64,000 nt of DNA from contig NC_061138.1 of the NCBI RefSeq assembly GCF_905220365.1, positions 7,641,814-7,705,813 of the forward strand, in the 5' to 3' direction. Below the pieces are notes generated by a model that worked only from the letters and a program-made list of their open reading frames with translations, was not told the origin of the DNA and searched no databases. The stretch comes from Vanessa cardui. Taxonomy: Eukaryota > Arthropoda > Insecta > Lepidoptera > Nymphalidae. Position 1 is the first letter of the stretch. Every line of letters begins with the position of its first letter. The position numbers were made by a program, and so were the translations under genes. Positions 34,346-46,343 of this stretch are shown piece after piece.

Positions 34346-37300
34346 AGTTCGGGGTATATAGTTCTCTTTTATTGAGCAAATTAACTCAACAAACAAAACA
34401 TGACATTGGACTTTGTCAAACTACATGTTGTAGCTATATTCTAGATCCTTGTTGATCGGTCGTCTGAATCATAAAACACATTATTGTTTATGCGTTTCGT
34501 ATGATTGAACGTGAGCGGGATTGTAGGGGGTTATCTGCTGTCATCGAGAGTGAAGTTGGATGTGAAGAGAGTGCCTCAATGAACAGTTTTATCTTTGCTC
34601 TATGCTCTATGGTCATCGAATAATATGCAGAGATAGAAAAGACGCTATTTTAAAAAGACAATACTTTTTGTATTATATTTATATTTTGTGCAAATAGTGA
34701 AAGGCCCATTGAAAAAAAATCTTAATTGGACAATATAGACAGAAAATGGAAAAAACATTGTATACCATCGATTTCGCTAATGAATCCATTAACCGATCAT
34801 GAAAGGTCCTATTAGATAAAGTAAAAAGTACCTTTTTCGAGATAAATTTAGACAAAGGTGAGGTTCAACTGATTGACCGCTTTAAGTACAATAGATTTTA
34901 TTTTGATTAATTTATTTACAGCACAAATAAAAAATAGTGAACTTAGACGGAATCATCCTCTTCTTTATACTACTTTTATATCTTTACTTTAAATAACGTA
35001 GGTAAAGGAATTAAAGAATAAACAAAGTATAAGGCAAAATAGGACATATAAATTAAAAAATAAATAAAGAAACCTCTTAGACACAGTAATAGAACTAAAT
35101 AAATGGACAGAAATAAAAAATACGTAATTACTTCAATTAACAATACAAGTCAACCAATACGATTTTTTACTATCAACATTCTATAGCTTCTCATATCAAG
35201 GAAACAAACAAATTGCTTATTATTATTAGGTACTCAGTATCCAAAATTTAAGTTTTAACTGAACTGATATTTAGTTAAAAATCAAAATAGTACATATCCA
35301 AATTTTATTGTAAATAAATATATAGTTTTTGCATCATCACGTCTAATTTTACAAGACTGAGTAAGAGCAGGACATCGATGGTGGTAAAAGCCTTATTTTA
35401 AGTCCCATCTGAAAAAATGTGTGTATTGTAAAGGCTTTGAAGCAAGAAAATGGAATAAAGTCTAAACAAGTCTTAGAATTTAATTGAGTGACTGGATCGA
35501 GATATATCTCTCGAAGATATATATCTTAAACAGTTACGGAGAGAGTACCTACTCCGTTATTAATCTGATACGATTTCTGCGTTCATGCAGGTAATTATGG
35601 ATGCATTTGCTGTTGAAAAACTACTTTTTATAAGACTTTAAATAAAAAAGTCAAGATACGACTAGATTTGTGTCGTGTCATGAGTTACTGGGGTAGGTAA
35701 TTCTTCATCATTTTACCACTAATGTCGTCACAATCGATGGGTTTTGATGAGATGAAAGAAAATTTATTTCATTTATTTAATTATTTTTTATTTATTATTA
35801 CTTATACTAGGTACCTAAAATAAGTATAATAGATATGATTTAGAGTTAATTAGGCATTCAAATAATACCTTTGTATGTAATATAAATGAACAATATATTC
35901 CAGGGAACTAACAATATGCCGTATACTCTTGGGAGAATGCACACAAGTCCACATAGGTACCTACTCACTCTAGTCTCAACAACTCTTGACAGTAACTCCA
36001 CCACAAAGGTCCCAAAGAGTCGATTGCTCATCTACTATTTTAAGTGATGTAGGAGTAGCTACATACATATAACATGATGAAGCAGTTGAACGTCACTTTA
36101 ATGTTCTGCCCATGGAAAGAAAATGTTATTATAAGGCGTTAGTAGTTTTTTGTAAAACATTTGTACCGACACAGAATATTTTGTAATCCTTTTTAAAAAT
36201 ACTCTTAATAATATTTAAAATGGGAAGGGGGTTCCTAAAAGACATTTTTTAAATCTATGTTAGAATGCAGAGCAAATAATAATGTTACGCAAACACTAAT
36301 GTCTGGATTTATAATCAAAAATAAACCCAAAGAAAGCCACATCAATACTAAGACGGCCCCACGGATAAAGTGAACAAGCAATGTATAGTATATAAACAAC
36401 ATTTTTCAATTTCTATGAAACACTTAAATTTCTTTCACTTAATGAAATTAAACTTGGAACGAAGACCTCTTCAAATGGAAGTTTTGACGTGAATGGTTTT
36501 TTGTACGCTTACCACTTTATCGTAAACGACTAAGTATATAAATAAACTAGTTTAATACGTACCAATGATTAATGACTGCTCTTATTTAATTTATTTATCA
36601 TTTACAATATTAAAGTCTGTAGTGATTTTTTTTATTTTATGCACCTTAATTTTTTTTTTTTAAATGAAATCAAAATATTATCGAATCTAACAAATCAAAT
36701 ATTTTTTGCGTGCTTTTATTATAGAAGTATTGATTTTGCGTAGACGAAGCTTAGAAGCATGTCTTACAAGTTTGTTTTTACAAACTCGTGTTTATGCACT
36801 TGCCATTGATTTTATTAAAATGACCGATGCCGCGTAAATAGAACATAATTTAAAGTTTGTTAAAAATATTTCAAGGGAGGTTCATGCTCCAAAATTGTAA
36901 ATTGCATTGCCTACTTTTTTTAAAGAAAATAAAGTTTTTATGTCTCAAGCACTACCGCATAGTACCTATAATATAGTAAGTCACGACAATTTGAAAATAT
37001 CCTAAATAATCATATACATTTTTTTTCCGAATATAAGAAGGTGAAAATTAGCGAAATATTTTTAGTTTCTTTTTAAGAAAATTCTTATAATATCAACTAT
37101 CAGCGAATGCAGGTCACGCGCGTCGACGCATTAATAAAGACTATGAGCAGTGTATTCGATAGACGCTACGACGAGCGGCGACGATTGCTTTATACTTTAG
37201 TTATGATTTATTATAGTTTAAAATATTCATAAAAATAAGTTTTTAGTCATTACTAGGTTCTGCAGATGCAAATAATATTCAGAACTTAAATTACACATTT

Positions 37301-39837
37301 TTTTAAATACTAATAGACATATAAACGTAGACATAGACATATGTCTGTATCTCTCTTACTGAGACTCAGGTATTATCTCTGTCGTACATCTCTTTCCTCT
37401 CTTACCCGGTGTACAAATGGAAACGTTCCTTTGTATCTTGGATAAAGGTATGCTTTTAAGTCAATGGCATCTCTCCTATCGTGTGGCGGGCTTTAGGGAT
37501 GGCAACAGTTTAAGGCGATTTTTTCGGCAATCCAGCTATTGGCCATCTTTTCTAAATCTGTTTTGGTAAACCCTGAGAAAGATCACCGCAAAGACTCATC
37601 TTTTTGTAGGACTATGGCTATCACCACTTCGACAGTATCGTACACACCTCATACAACGATTGCGTTAATATTTCATGTATACGTCTATAAGTAACGGAAT
37701 AAAGTAAGGTTTAGTTTAACATTACAAAGATGTAACAATATCACGTACGGATATATTAGAATTGTAAATCACACTAAACACACACCACCTAGCTATTTGG
37801 AAATCAACAACAGCGCAATTATTAAAGCACGTGCTGCTTCGCTCCAGGATGTAATACACTATTTATATATTTAAGACCAATAATGCACTTGCAAGCTCTC
37901 CTGTGTTGCAGATGGTCATTTGCGGTAGTAGTCACATGCCATCGGGTAAAATTGAAAATAGTGGGTACTACACGCTTGAAAAGAATTTCTCAAGCGTCAA
38001 GTAAAAAAATACGTAAACAATCAAAGTCGACTTTTGAGATTTCTTTCAAACCTGTGGTTGTATCCTAGTATGTAAGGATTAAGAAATAGAATTATGATCA
38101 AGGTTATTGTTTTTAGAACTTATTTTGTGTACAGTACTTACATGTAATATAAATAAAACAAAAATTATCTAGACACGCGGTAGCGTGTCAGCCAAGTTCA
38201 GGTAACAAAACTGGCGAGTAGCACCGAGTGTAATTTTACACGAACCATTTGAAGCTACTTTTGACCCCTTCATAACACAAAAACTGTTTGACATAAACGA
38301 GTCAAATTTATATATATTTATACGAATTATATTATAGCCTTCGTAAGTGCTAACCTTGTTACAAATATAAGCACACAAGTACTACACTTGTCTGGATACG
38401 TAATATTTTGTTAAGATTCATGTTTTCTAATGACTGGATGATAGCAGCTCGTAATGTACGTTAATACTAACTAAGCAATACGGAGCTGTCCTCAATTATT
38501 CTTAGATGTTTTGAGTTAAAATTTATTAGTATAAAATTAAATTCTAATTCGTATTCATAAACATATAAGAACTAGCCAAGTCAGACCTCCGTCTACAGTA
38601 CATTATTCTAAGTTATAACTTCTTCTTCTTATAAGAAGAAATGTTATTTTATGTAGTATTCAATGAAATTCAGGAAGGGTAATGGAACTTGGCACCCATT
38701 TAGATCTCACTTCTATTGTCGTTGAAGTCAACAATCAAAGTATATTTCATAATACTGAACTAGGCTCTCATTTTACATTTATGTTTTGTGTGTGTGTTGT
38801 GTGTTGTTTTCTCATTTTACATTGATGGGATAGGTACCTACTCAAAATAACAACGTTGAAATACATTTTACAAAAATAAAACAACAGCAGATTTTCTAGA
38901 GAAATATTAAATGTCTCAAAAGTTCATAAAAGTTAGTAAATTGTATTAATTTTCAAAACGTTTGACAAACACTTTCTGTTTAATAAAAGCGCGGCGAAGC
39001 CGAGAGTGTAAGCCTTAGTTTGTAATAAAGTTTATATACTTTTTTACAAATAAGACAAACTCTCGTTAGACTAACATAAGACACTGTCCATTAACACAAC
39101 TATATTACGAGAGCGGTTTTATAAGTACTTAGCCTAGAAATTAAAAAGTTTTCATTATGACACAAATTAATTTATATATTTCGACGTTGTCTCCTAAAAG
39201 CTCTAATACTTGGCTCATCAATGTTCTGAAGCCTCGTGCCATTATTTTAATGATTTTCTAAGCCAGAAAAATTAGTTACCATCTTACTTAAAAATAGTCC
39301 GTCGCATTTTTTGTCTCCATAAACAAGTTTTTAACTTAGGGAATAATTAGGTGATTTACTATGGTCGCGGAAACAGATTTTAACTATGGATAAATTTATT
39401 CGCCAGTCAGATAAAACCACAACATGCACTTTTGTCATGGCAATATTCGTTTTGGTCACTACTCGTCATAAAACCAAATCTTCCGGAACCCCTTTTTTAA
39501 TTATCTACTTTTAAAGTTTTTGTCGAAATCAATTAATCAAATTGGATGATAGAAATAGGTATTATTAAGCGATTAAAGTGTTTTTTTTTTTTGATAAAAT
39601 ATGTAAAAGAAAAATCTATTTTCAGAACGGAATACCTGCCATGGTATTCCGTATTTCTGATGCCTTATGATAGCCTGTTTGTAATTTTTTTTTGTTTTAG
39701 TCCTAAAATTTTGGTATTTTATATATATGGTCTAAAACAAATTTGGGGGCACGGCAGTGCCCCATCCAAGTCTCGAGCAAAACTGGCACGGCCGTACCAT
39801 CTTTTCTCGAAGCGATTCGCGGCTTTTTCGCCCCCCG

Positions 39838-39852
39838 CCCCCCCCCCCCCCC
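39838..39852. repeat. Poly(C) run
   Basis: Fifteen consecutive C preceded by CCCCCCG. It follows a GC-rich block (GGGGGCACGGCAGTGCCCC, CTCGAGCAAAACTGGCACGG) that stands out from the AT-rich surroundings and looks like one end of an unidentified interspersed element. Confidence 0.9.
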
Positions 39853-41304
39853 TACATCTACGAAGTGGACAAAGCTAGGAGTTTGGGTTTTCAGTGACTA
39901 ATAGTAGGCATTGGAACACGCTTAAGTTCTAAATTACATGCCAATTGAATTAATAGTTTAGGATTTACGATCGGTCAAAATTACACCATTTTGTCACTCA
40001 TTGACTCATTGACCGATCATCAAAAATATAATCATTGCCAAGTCACTATAATTATAATATAAAGAAAACTATTGATACAATTACTAAATGTTGATTTATA
40101 ACTACATAATAATTTGAATCGGACCTGGCTTCTATGAGATCTCAAAACTTTTTACGATGGAAAGACTGCAGCGAGAGGCTTGGCATTTTTTACATTTAAT
40201 GTTTTTGGTGGTTATGTTGACATTAGCATTAAAAGTGTCCACCCAGCATAAACCGTACTCATATATAACCTTCTGTAATTATGTCAATTATAATATCACT
40301 GACTTACCTAAGACAAAGCGACGTTTTTAACAATTTTACATATTCCTAAGAGAGACATACATGAATAGTAAATCGCTAGTTTCGTAGAAAATTAGTACAT
40401 GTACGCTAGTAAGTACCTACTGCAGTTAACATTGCCGTTAATTTATTACATATGTAAGTTAAATTTAAATGAATTGTCACGAAGTATCAAAATCGGTTTA
40501 TGTATATAATAATATTAAAATGAATACCTTAGGAATTTGTTTTAAATTAAAAATTGAAACATTTCGTCTTAATATTTTCTTTTTGCTGAGATAGAAAAGC
40601 TTGTAATCCTACGTAACTAATATGCTAACTTGAATTTCTATATAGCCCATTGATTCCGGATAAATAGATAACTATCTTATTCCACTCTCATACTAGACCC
40701 TCGACTCGACTTACGTACTAGACACTCGAGTACAGATATTTTTCTGTTTAGCACTTGTAAAATAGTTTATAAGTAGATAGATCCGGTTTATTTATATTTC
40801 ATTTTTTGATGCCTCATTGCTAAAGTATATTTGTCATTATAACTTAGTTTCTTTTAAAAGTTAACTAATAAAGGGAATTTAATGAATAAGTACTAAAAAT
40901 ATCAGACAGTGTTTACGTAGTACCTATTATTTTTCTGAAGGTAAACCAAATAAATAAATTATTTTTTCCAGCTTGCAAGCAGATATAGGTATGGTTATTT
41001 AAGTTTATTTATCAGTCTGACTGTATAAAAATATTGTTAAACATAAACAAAAGAGAGTAAAGAGAAGATAAGACAGTAGGTACACAGGCTCTTGCGCCCT
41101 CGTGTCTAAGATCCTGTAGCGCAATGACGAAGCAAGAAATGGTTAATATTTCTTAAGTGCTTACCACCAACCAATACTTATGCGTAAGTAAATCGTATTT
41201 ATGACTATCGTCGATCGTCTAATATTAAAGGAGTTTAATTGTTTTCTTCTTTTTATTTAATAAAGTTCCTTTTTCAAAAAAATAAATTATTATATGTTGA
41301 CGCA

Positions 41305-41560
41305 AAATGTCCTGACGGATTTTAGCCACGGCATATTATCTCAAGGGAGACCAGCCTACTATAAATGACATATTGTAGTGCAGAACTGTATGCTTAGGTA
41401 CTCTCATAATCCTATGGGACGGTAAATCTGATACGAAGGAAAAAGTATAGGTCAACGGATTTATCTACATCCTTGGGAATGTACGAAATTCCATCCCCAA
41501 ACTCCGAGCTGTTACTAAAATTTTTTGACGAAAAACCTAATATTTTAAAATCAGTTCGAG
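41305..41560. repeat. Degenerate lepidopteran interspersed repeat (GACGGATTTTAGCCACGGC family)
   Basis: Contains CTGACGGATTTTAGCCACGG, ATCTCAAGGGAGACCAGCC, CTCATAATCCTATGGGACGG and AAACTCCGAGCTGTTACTAA in an order I recall from repeats widespread in moths and butterflies. Non-coding. Confidence 0.5.
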
Positions 41561-41584
41561 CTTATTATAGCAACTAGATCGACG

Positions 41585-41785
41585 AAGCAGACAATTTACA
41601 TTAATATTATAAATACGAAAGTAATTATTTCTGTTAGTAAGTTGCTCTTTCACGGCCAAACCGCTGAGATGAATTTTGATGTAATTTGGTACGAAGCTAT
41701 CAGGTAATACCTAGGCTATATTTTATGTCTAACACTTGAAAAATTGATGACCAAACCCTAAAATGCGAGCACAGCCGAGGGGACA
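41585..41785. repeat. Degenerate interspersed repeat, same family as 16135-16312
   Basis: TTTCACGGCCAAACCGCTGA, then ATGAATTTTGATGTAATTTG, and an end GCGAGCACAGCCGAGGGGAC. Non-coding. Confidence 0.5.
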
Positions 41786-42984
41786 GCTTCTTATATACAT
41801 ACATACTTAAAATAAAATATAATCAGTTAGTTACAATTTAGAATAAAATGAATTGATTGTGTTTTTTATAAAAAAGCACAAAATATTTTCCAACTGAAAT
41901 ATTATAAATGTACGAATAAGTAATATTTAAAGCTGTATAATTAGGTAATATCCATTATACTAGAGAACCGAAAATTAGGTAGGTATATGCAGTTACATAT
42001 ATTGTTTTACTAACGGTCAATTTTGATATAGGTATTGACTGTATTTACATCTACATATTCACGATGTATCATAATAGAAAAGTTCCCAAAGTCGATATCA
42101 CATCGGAATAATCATTTGGAGACCCACCGAAATATCTTTAGTATTTGAGTTTTGGGTAGGTAATCTATGTTTCGATTGCTCCGCTAGGATCATCAAAATA
42201 TATAAATCTTTGTTTTAAATTCCGGACTTATATTTATAAACAAAAATAAAACTTATGTAATGGTTCTTATACAAAAATATTACTCAGACTAAGTAGGTAT
42301 AAAACCAATTTGGCACTAAAAATGGCGCAATTTTATAAGCTATAAAATATGTAATCCATACACGAAGTCTTCGATCCATAATTATTTTACAACTAGTTCT
42401 TAAAAAACCCAAATTTACTTCTAAAGAAAACAGACTAGTTGTCAGCTTTTTGTATATGAAAAGATATCAAGCGAATAAGTGATGTTAGTATCTATATAGT
42501 TAGATAGATCATATTATTAAGGACACGTCCGTTTAACGATGTATAGATATAAAGTATGTACATATATTCGTTTACTGGGGCTCCGGCGCCACCGTTTCAC
42601 GAGATAAAACTAGGTACCTATAGAACAAGTTGCCAATATTTATATATGTAAGTATAGAATACATACGAACACATTATAAGTTTAAATATTCGATCAATCA
42701 AATAAATCGTTGAATTCAGTACTCTTTATACATACAGAAAAAACTGATTAGCCTTCACTGAAAATATCGAAGTGAATCGATTTAAACCAAATACATGGTT
42801 CCATGAGGATGAAATATTTTAATTGAAAAATTATAGATTCAATAACGTGTTTTCAAAATCAAGCTGTAATGTGATCTTAATTCCTGTGCCAAAGTATTAT
42901 TCAACATTGGCATCGATAATGAACGTAGGATATTTTTTTAAAAGCGGTTATATATACACATAAAGTTTTTTTAATTTACAGTAC

Positions 42985-43260
42985 CTATAAGCGCGGTAAG
43001 CGGCGGTGGCAGTGGCAGCGGCGGCGGCGCGGCAGCGTGCTGTGAGCTATGCACATATATTTCGAAGGCGGCGGGCCGACATGGGGTCGTTCTAGGACGG
43101 ACAGTGGCGTGGCCGCCGCAGCGCGAGTACCACGCGTGTTTACGTAAGCGCCACGCCCCGAGCCACGCTCGCGGTGAGGGGCGCGGCGCAAAGCGCGAAG
43201 CTTTACCGGTCGCCGAGCGCCGACTGACGCACCCTTATCCCTCGCGCGCAGGTTCCTAAC
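42985..43260 (-). promoter_or_regulatory. GC-rich island, possible promoter or 5' untranslated exon of Nmdar2
   Basis: A 275-bp block rich in CpG (GGCGGCGGCGCGGCAGCG, CGCGCGCAGGTTCC) inside AT-rich DNA. On the minus strand it ends CGCGCTTATAG followed by GTACTG, a possible splice donor at 42981. A 68-codon open frame on that strand is Arg/Pro/His rich and unlikely to be coding. The position, about 9.6 kb upstream of the Nmdar2 start codon, suits a first untranslated exon, but nothing directly links the two. Confidence 0.3.
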
Positions 43261-44400
43261 GCGCTTGCGCCAGTAACTTACAACCTCTACGCCTCCTATT
43301 ATATAACCGTCTACAAAGCCCTGTTAACTGAGCATTGACTACTCACTTCACAACCAAAAGCTGTGATTAAAGACAATAACCCATTAACATAGCTTCTAAA
43401 TCATACTACACGAGCAGTGGGTTAGCAATAACTGTTTATAATTGTATCACAAAAAATTTAATTACTCAAGTAGATGTATTGAGCCAAGTTTTACTTCAAA
43501 ATTTTATTACCACATTAAGCTCTGTAAGATCAAATCACATTCCATAAGTTCCAGTCAATTGATTTTAATGTAATTTTTATGTTCGTTTACTCAAAATTGA
43601 TTGATTGATATCATAAATGGTATACTCAAAGAAAATTTTTGAGTAGATTTTTTACAGTCCTAATTCGATTTCGACTGCAGTACTTACCAAAGTACTTATT
43701 TCCTATTTATCTAAGTAACTTATTAGTATTACTTTATTCCTAATACCCATAATTTATATCCTTATGTTTAAATAGGCTATATACTTATTTGTTACTTAAT
43801 TTAATTTTACTACATATATTACTTTTGTTATTTTGTTATTTATACGTACTTCTGCGAAATAAAGATCAATATTTTTAATGTAAGTACATGTTACACTGTG
43901 GAATAGAAATAGGTATTTTAGTATTCCGGTTTAAAACGTTAGTAGTGCAGTGTAACTACAGGCACATGGGACGTCGCATCTTTGATCATCTAAATTTCAT
44001 AGTATGACGATAAAAAAGATTGTTAAAAAAAGAGACTTGACTCAAGAACGACATGACCTTTCTGCATTATATACGACGAAATTTTTTTGAAATTCATTCA
44101 CTTACCATAAAATCATAATGTTAATTATAATACCTTCATAAAAATTAGCACCAAAAATGTGTAATAAAGTCTACATACACCCTACACCCTCCGCTACACT
44201 TAGCTGAGTTAACTGCGCTGACTAGATTCACCATAGCAATTACTGACGGCTTCGATGATTCTTTTTTGCGCGAAATTTTTAGGATCCTAAGATATTAATT
44301 TCAATTGTATTGTTATAAATGACAAACATTTCCTAAATTAAATTCAAGATTATTTGAAAATAATGGTTTCATACGTAGGTGATTAATTATTATAGGAATT

Positions 44401-44742
44401 CAGTGGCGGATTTACCAATAAGTAGGCCGGAGCCTAGGGCGGCAGATTTAGAGGGGCGGAAAATTTAGCCCAAATTTGTTATTATCTTATAGAAATAAAA
44501 AAAAAACTTATAATTGTATGTCTACATATTAAGTCCGTAATCCGTATACTCCGCATAATCCGCTGGAAAAGTAATCTTAAAGAAATATCACCTAGTTTAT
44601 AATCATACTAATATCTAACGGGAAAAAACCGATTTAATGAGGACGATAGAACACAAATCATAAATGTTGCAAAAACAGTAGGGGCAGCAGAAATTGAATA
44701 GCCTATTAGCCTACCAGCGGCAGATTTGTAAATCCGGCACTG
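44401..44742. mobile_element. hAT-like non-autonomous element (342 bp)
   Basis: Inverted ends CAGTGGCGGATTTACCAAT and, at the right, the complement of GATTTGTAAATCCGGCACTG. Flanking 8-bp repeats TAGGAATT (44393-44400) and TAGAAATT (44743-44750) match at seven of eight positions. Subterminal GCGGCAGATTT occurs twice. Non-coding. Confidence 0.8.
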
Positions 44743-45035
44743 TAGAAATTACATTTACTTAAACATTAATAAAGTATATAATATATCCTGAATAGCTATT
44801 TATATTAAGAAAGACTTATACTGTGGATTTTGCGCATCGAAAATTAAACAGTTCAATATAGTCTTCCGACGTGGAATTTCGTAGCTCGAAGGACGTAGCT
44901 CTTTTTTTCTACATTATAAAACCTCCATTAAAATTAAGCACCGCAAAACCATGATTCAATTCTTAGTATAGGTAAATGTGTATACTAAATGATTTATACG
45001 TATGATACTTATTATGATTAATATTTTTTCATGAT

Positions 45036-45340
45036 TTGACGATGGCCACTGGGTCACGTAGGTGGTCACCACCTTTATCGTCATAGACAAGGGCGCTGCT
45101 AGAAATATCGACCAAACCTTACACCGCCAATTCGCCACCAGCCTTGTGAACTAAATAATTTTTTCCCTTGTGTTACACTCCCTGTAGTTTCATTCGCTCA
45201 TTCAAACTGAAACACAAAAGTACTGTAAATTGCTGGTTGACGGTAGAATAACTGATGAGTGGGTGGGAACCTACTCAGTACACTTATCAGGCTAGGCTCA
45301 AAACCCTACCACTAATTGTATTATTTCCCATTAAACTCCC
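45036..45340 (-). mobile_element. SINE copy, diverged
   Basis: GATGGCCACTGGGTCACGTA, CGCCACCAGCCTTGTGAACT, TTCATTCGCTCATTCAAACT and TAACTGATGAGTGGGTGGGA follow the order of the SINE at 23424-23690, with many substitutions. Same orientation as that copy. Confidence 0.6.
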
Positions 45341-45492
45341 TCACTAAACTTCCCCTGCAAAATTTAATTTCAAGTTAACATTGCGTTTATTTTTCTTATT
45401 CGATAATAATAAATACAATTCTTAGAAACCGCCAACAAAACAAACATTTTCTCTATTCAATGGCACATATCGTTAAACCATACAATATAGAT

Positions 45493-45668
45493 CGGGAGAT
45501 GATAATGACAAAATATTTGGTCATTTGTACCAGTGTGGCGGTTCTTCAGAGGTCTAATTACGTAAAGGCAAAAAGGAAAATGATGGTCACAGCGCTCGCA
45601 CCGGCGGCCCAATCGCGTGGGCGTTAATCGTACGCAGGGAAAAATAACGAGTGTCGAACGATTTGTAT
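45493..45668. repeat. Solitary arm of the long-inverted-repeat element found at 46759-48205
   Basis: ATCGGGAGATGATAATGACA through CAGCGCTCGCACCGGCGGCC to GAGTGTCGAACGATTTGT matches the outer 175 bp of that element's left arm with about a dozen changes. The rest of the element is missing, so this is a deletion derivative or fragment. Confidence 0.75.
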
Positions 45669-46343
45669 GATGAATCGAATAGCAGCAAATGAATAAATCG
45701 AAAACAATTGTTTTATACATAAGTAAGTAAATCAATCGTATAGAGAACAATTACCTAAAGAAAAAAATTCTGAATGCCTGTATATTTTTAAAAATTAAGT
45801 GTAAGAGGTACTCGATAAAATTCATATTTCGCCACTTTCTAATGGACTTTTTAAGAATATAACAACTAGTAAAAAGTAATTAAGTTGTCTAAGAATCTCA
45901 TTGTTTTTTATTAGCAGAAACTTGACTTTAGGGTAGGGTCTATATCGGAAGAATAATCTCTGTTGTAAAGATTATTATATAGTAAATAACAATTGAATTA
46001 AACTCGATAATTTGTTAGTGATAGTTACACATAATCAACAAATTAGAGAGGCCATACCTCTACGCCCTAATGTCTAATCTTACCCCCACTTACTTTGGAA
46101 ATAATATTTTTAATAAAAATGACACATGACTAAGATGGCAAAATTAAATTTGATTAATTTACTTCATACCCTGTACAAGATAGCTTGTTTTGTTATGTAG
46201 TGTTGTTTTTTTCAGTCGCCCTCTGTTTTTTCTGCACGGTGCCTATACTAATGTATTTTTTACAAACGATTTGAATTTACTAAACGGCAAAGTTAAAAAT
46301 ATCTGCGGAATATAATTATAGAAGCCCCTGCCCCAAAAAGGAC

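Larger units (their letters stand above)
34346..42970. other. About 8.6 kb with no recognised gene; scattered repeat fragments
   Basis: AT-rich sequence upstream of the Nmdar2 start codon. It could be a first intron or intergenic. Short open frames here (for example 37883-38068, 38169-38378, 39546-39878) have no family features and the first overlaps a degenerate repeat. Repeat fragments: 37893-37950 (GTGTTGCAGATGGTCATTTG, related to 12421-12520), a C15 run at 39838-39852, 41305-41560 and 41585-41785. No tRNA or rRNA gene seen. Confidence 0.5.

Noticed and set aside
45457..45750. 97-codon minus-strand frame sharing a long peptide with one at 47931-48263
   Set aside because: The shared peptide comes from DNA-level similarity of the transposon arms; it lies within inverted repeats and lacks a conserved domain.
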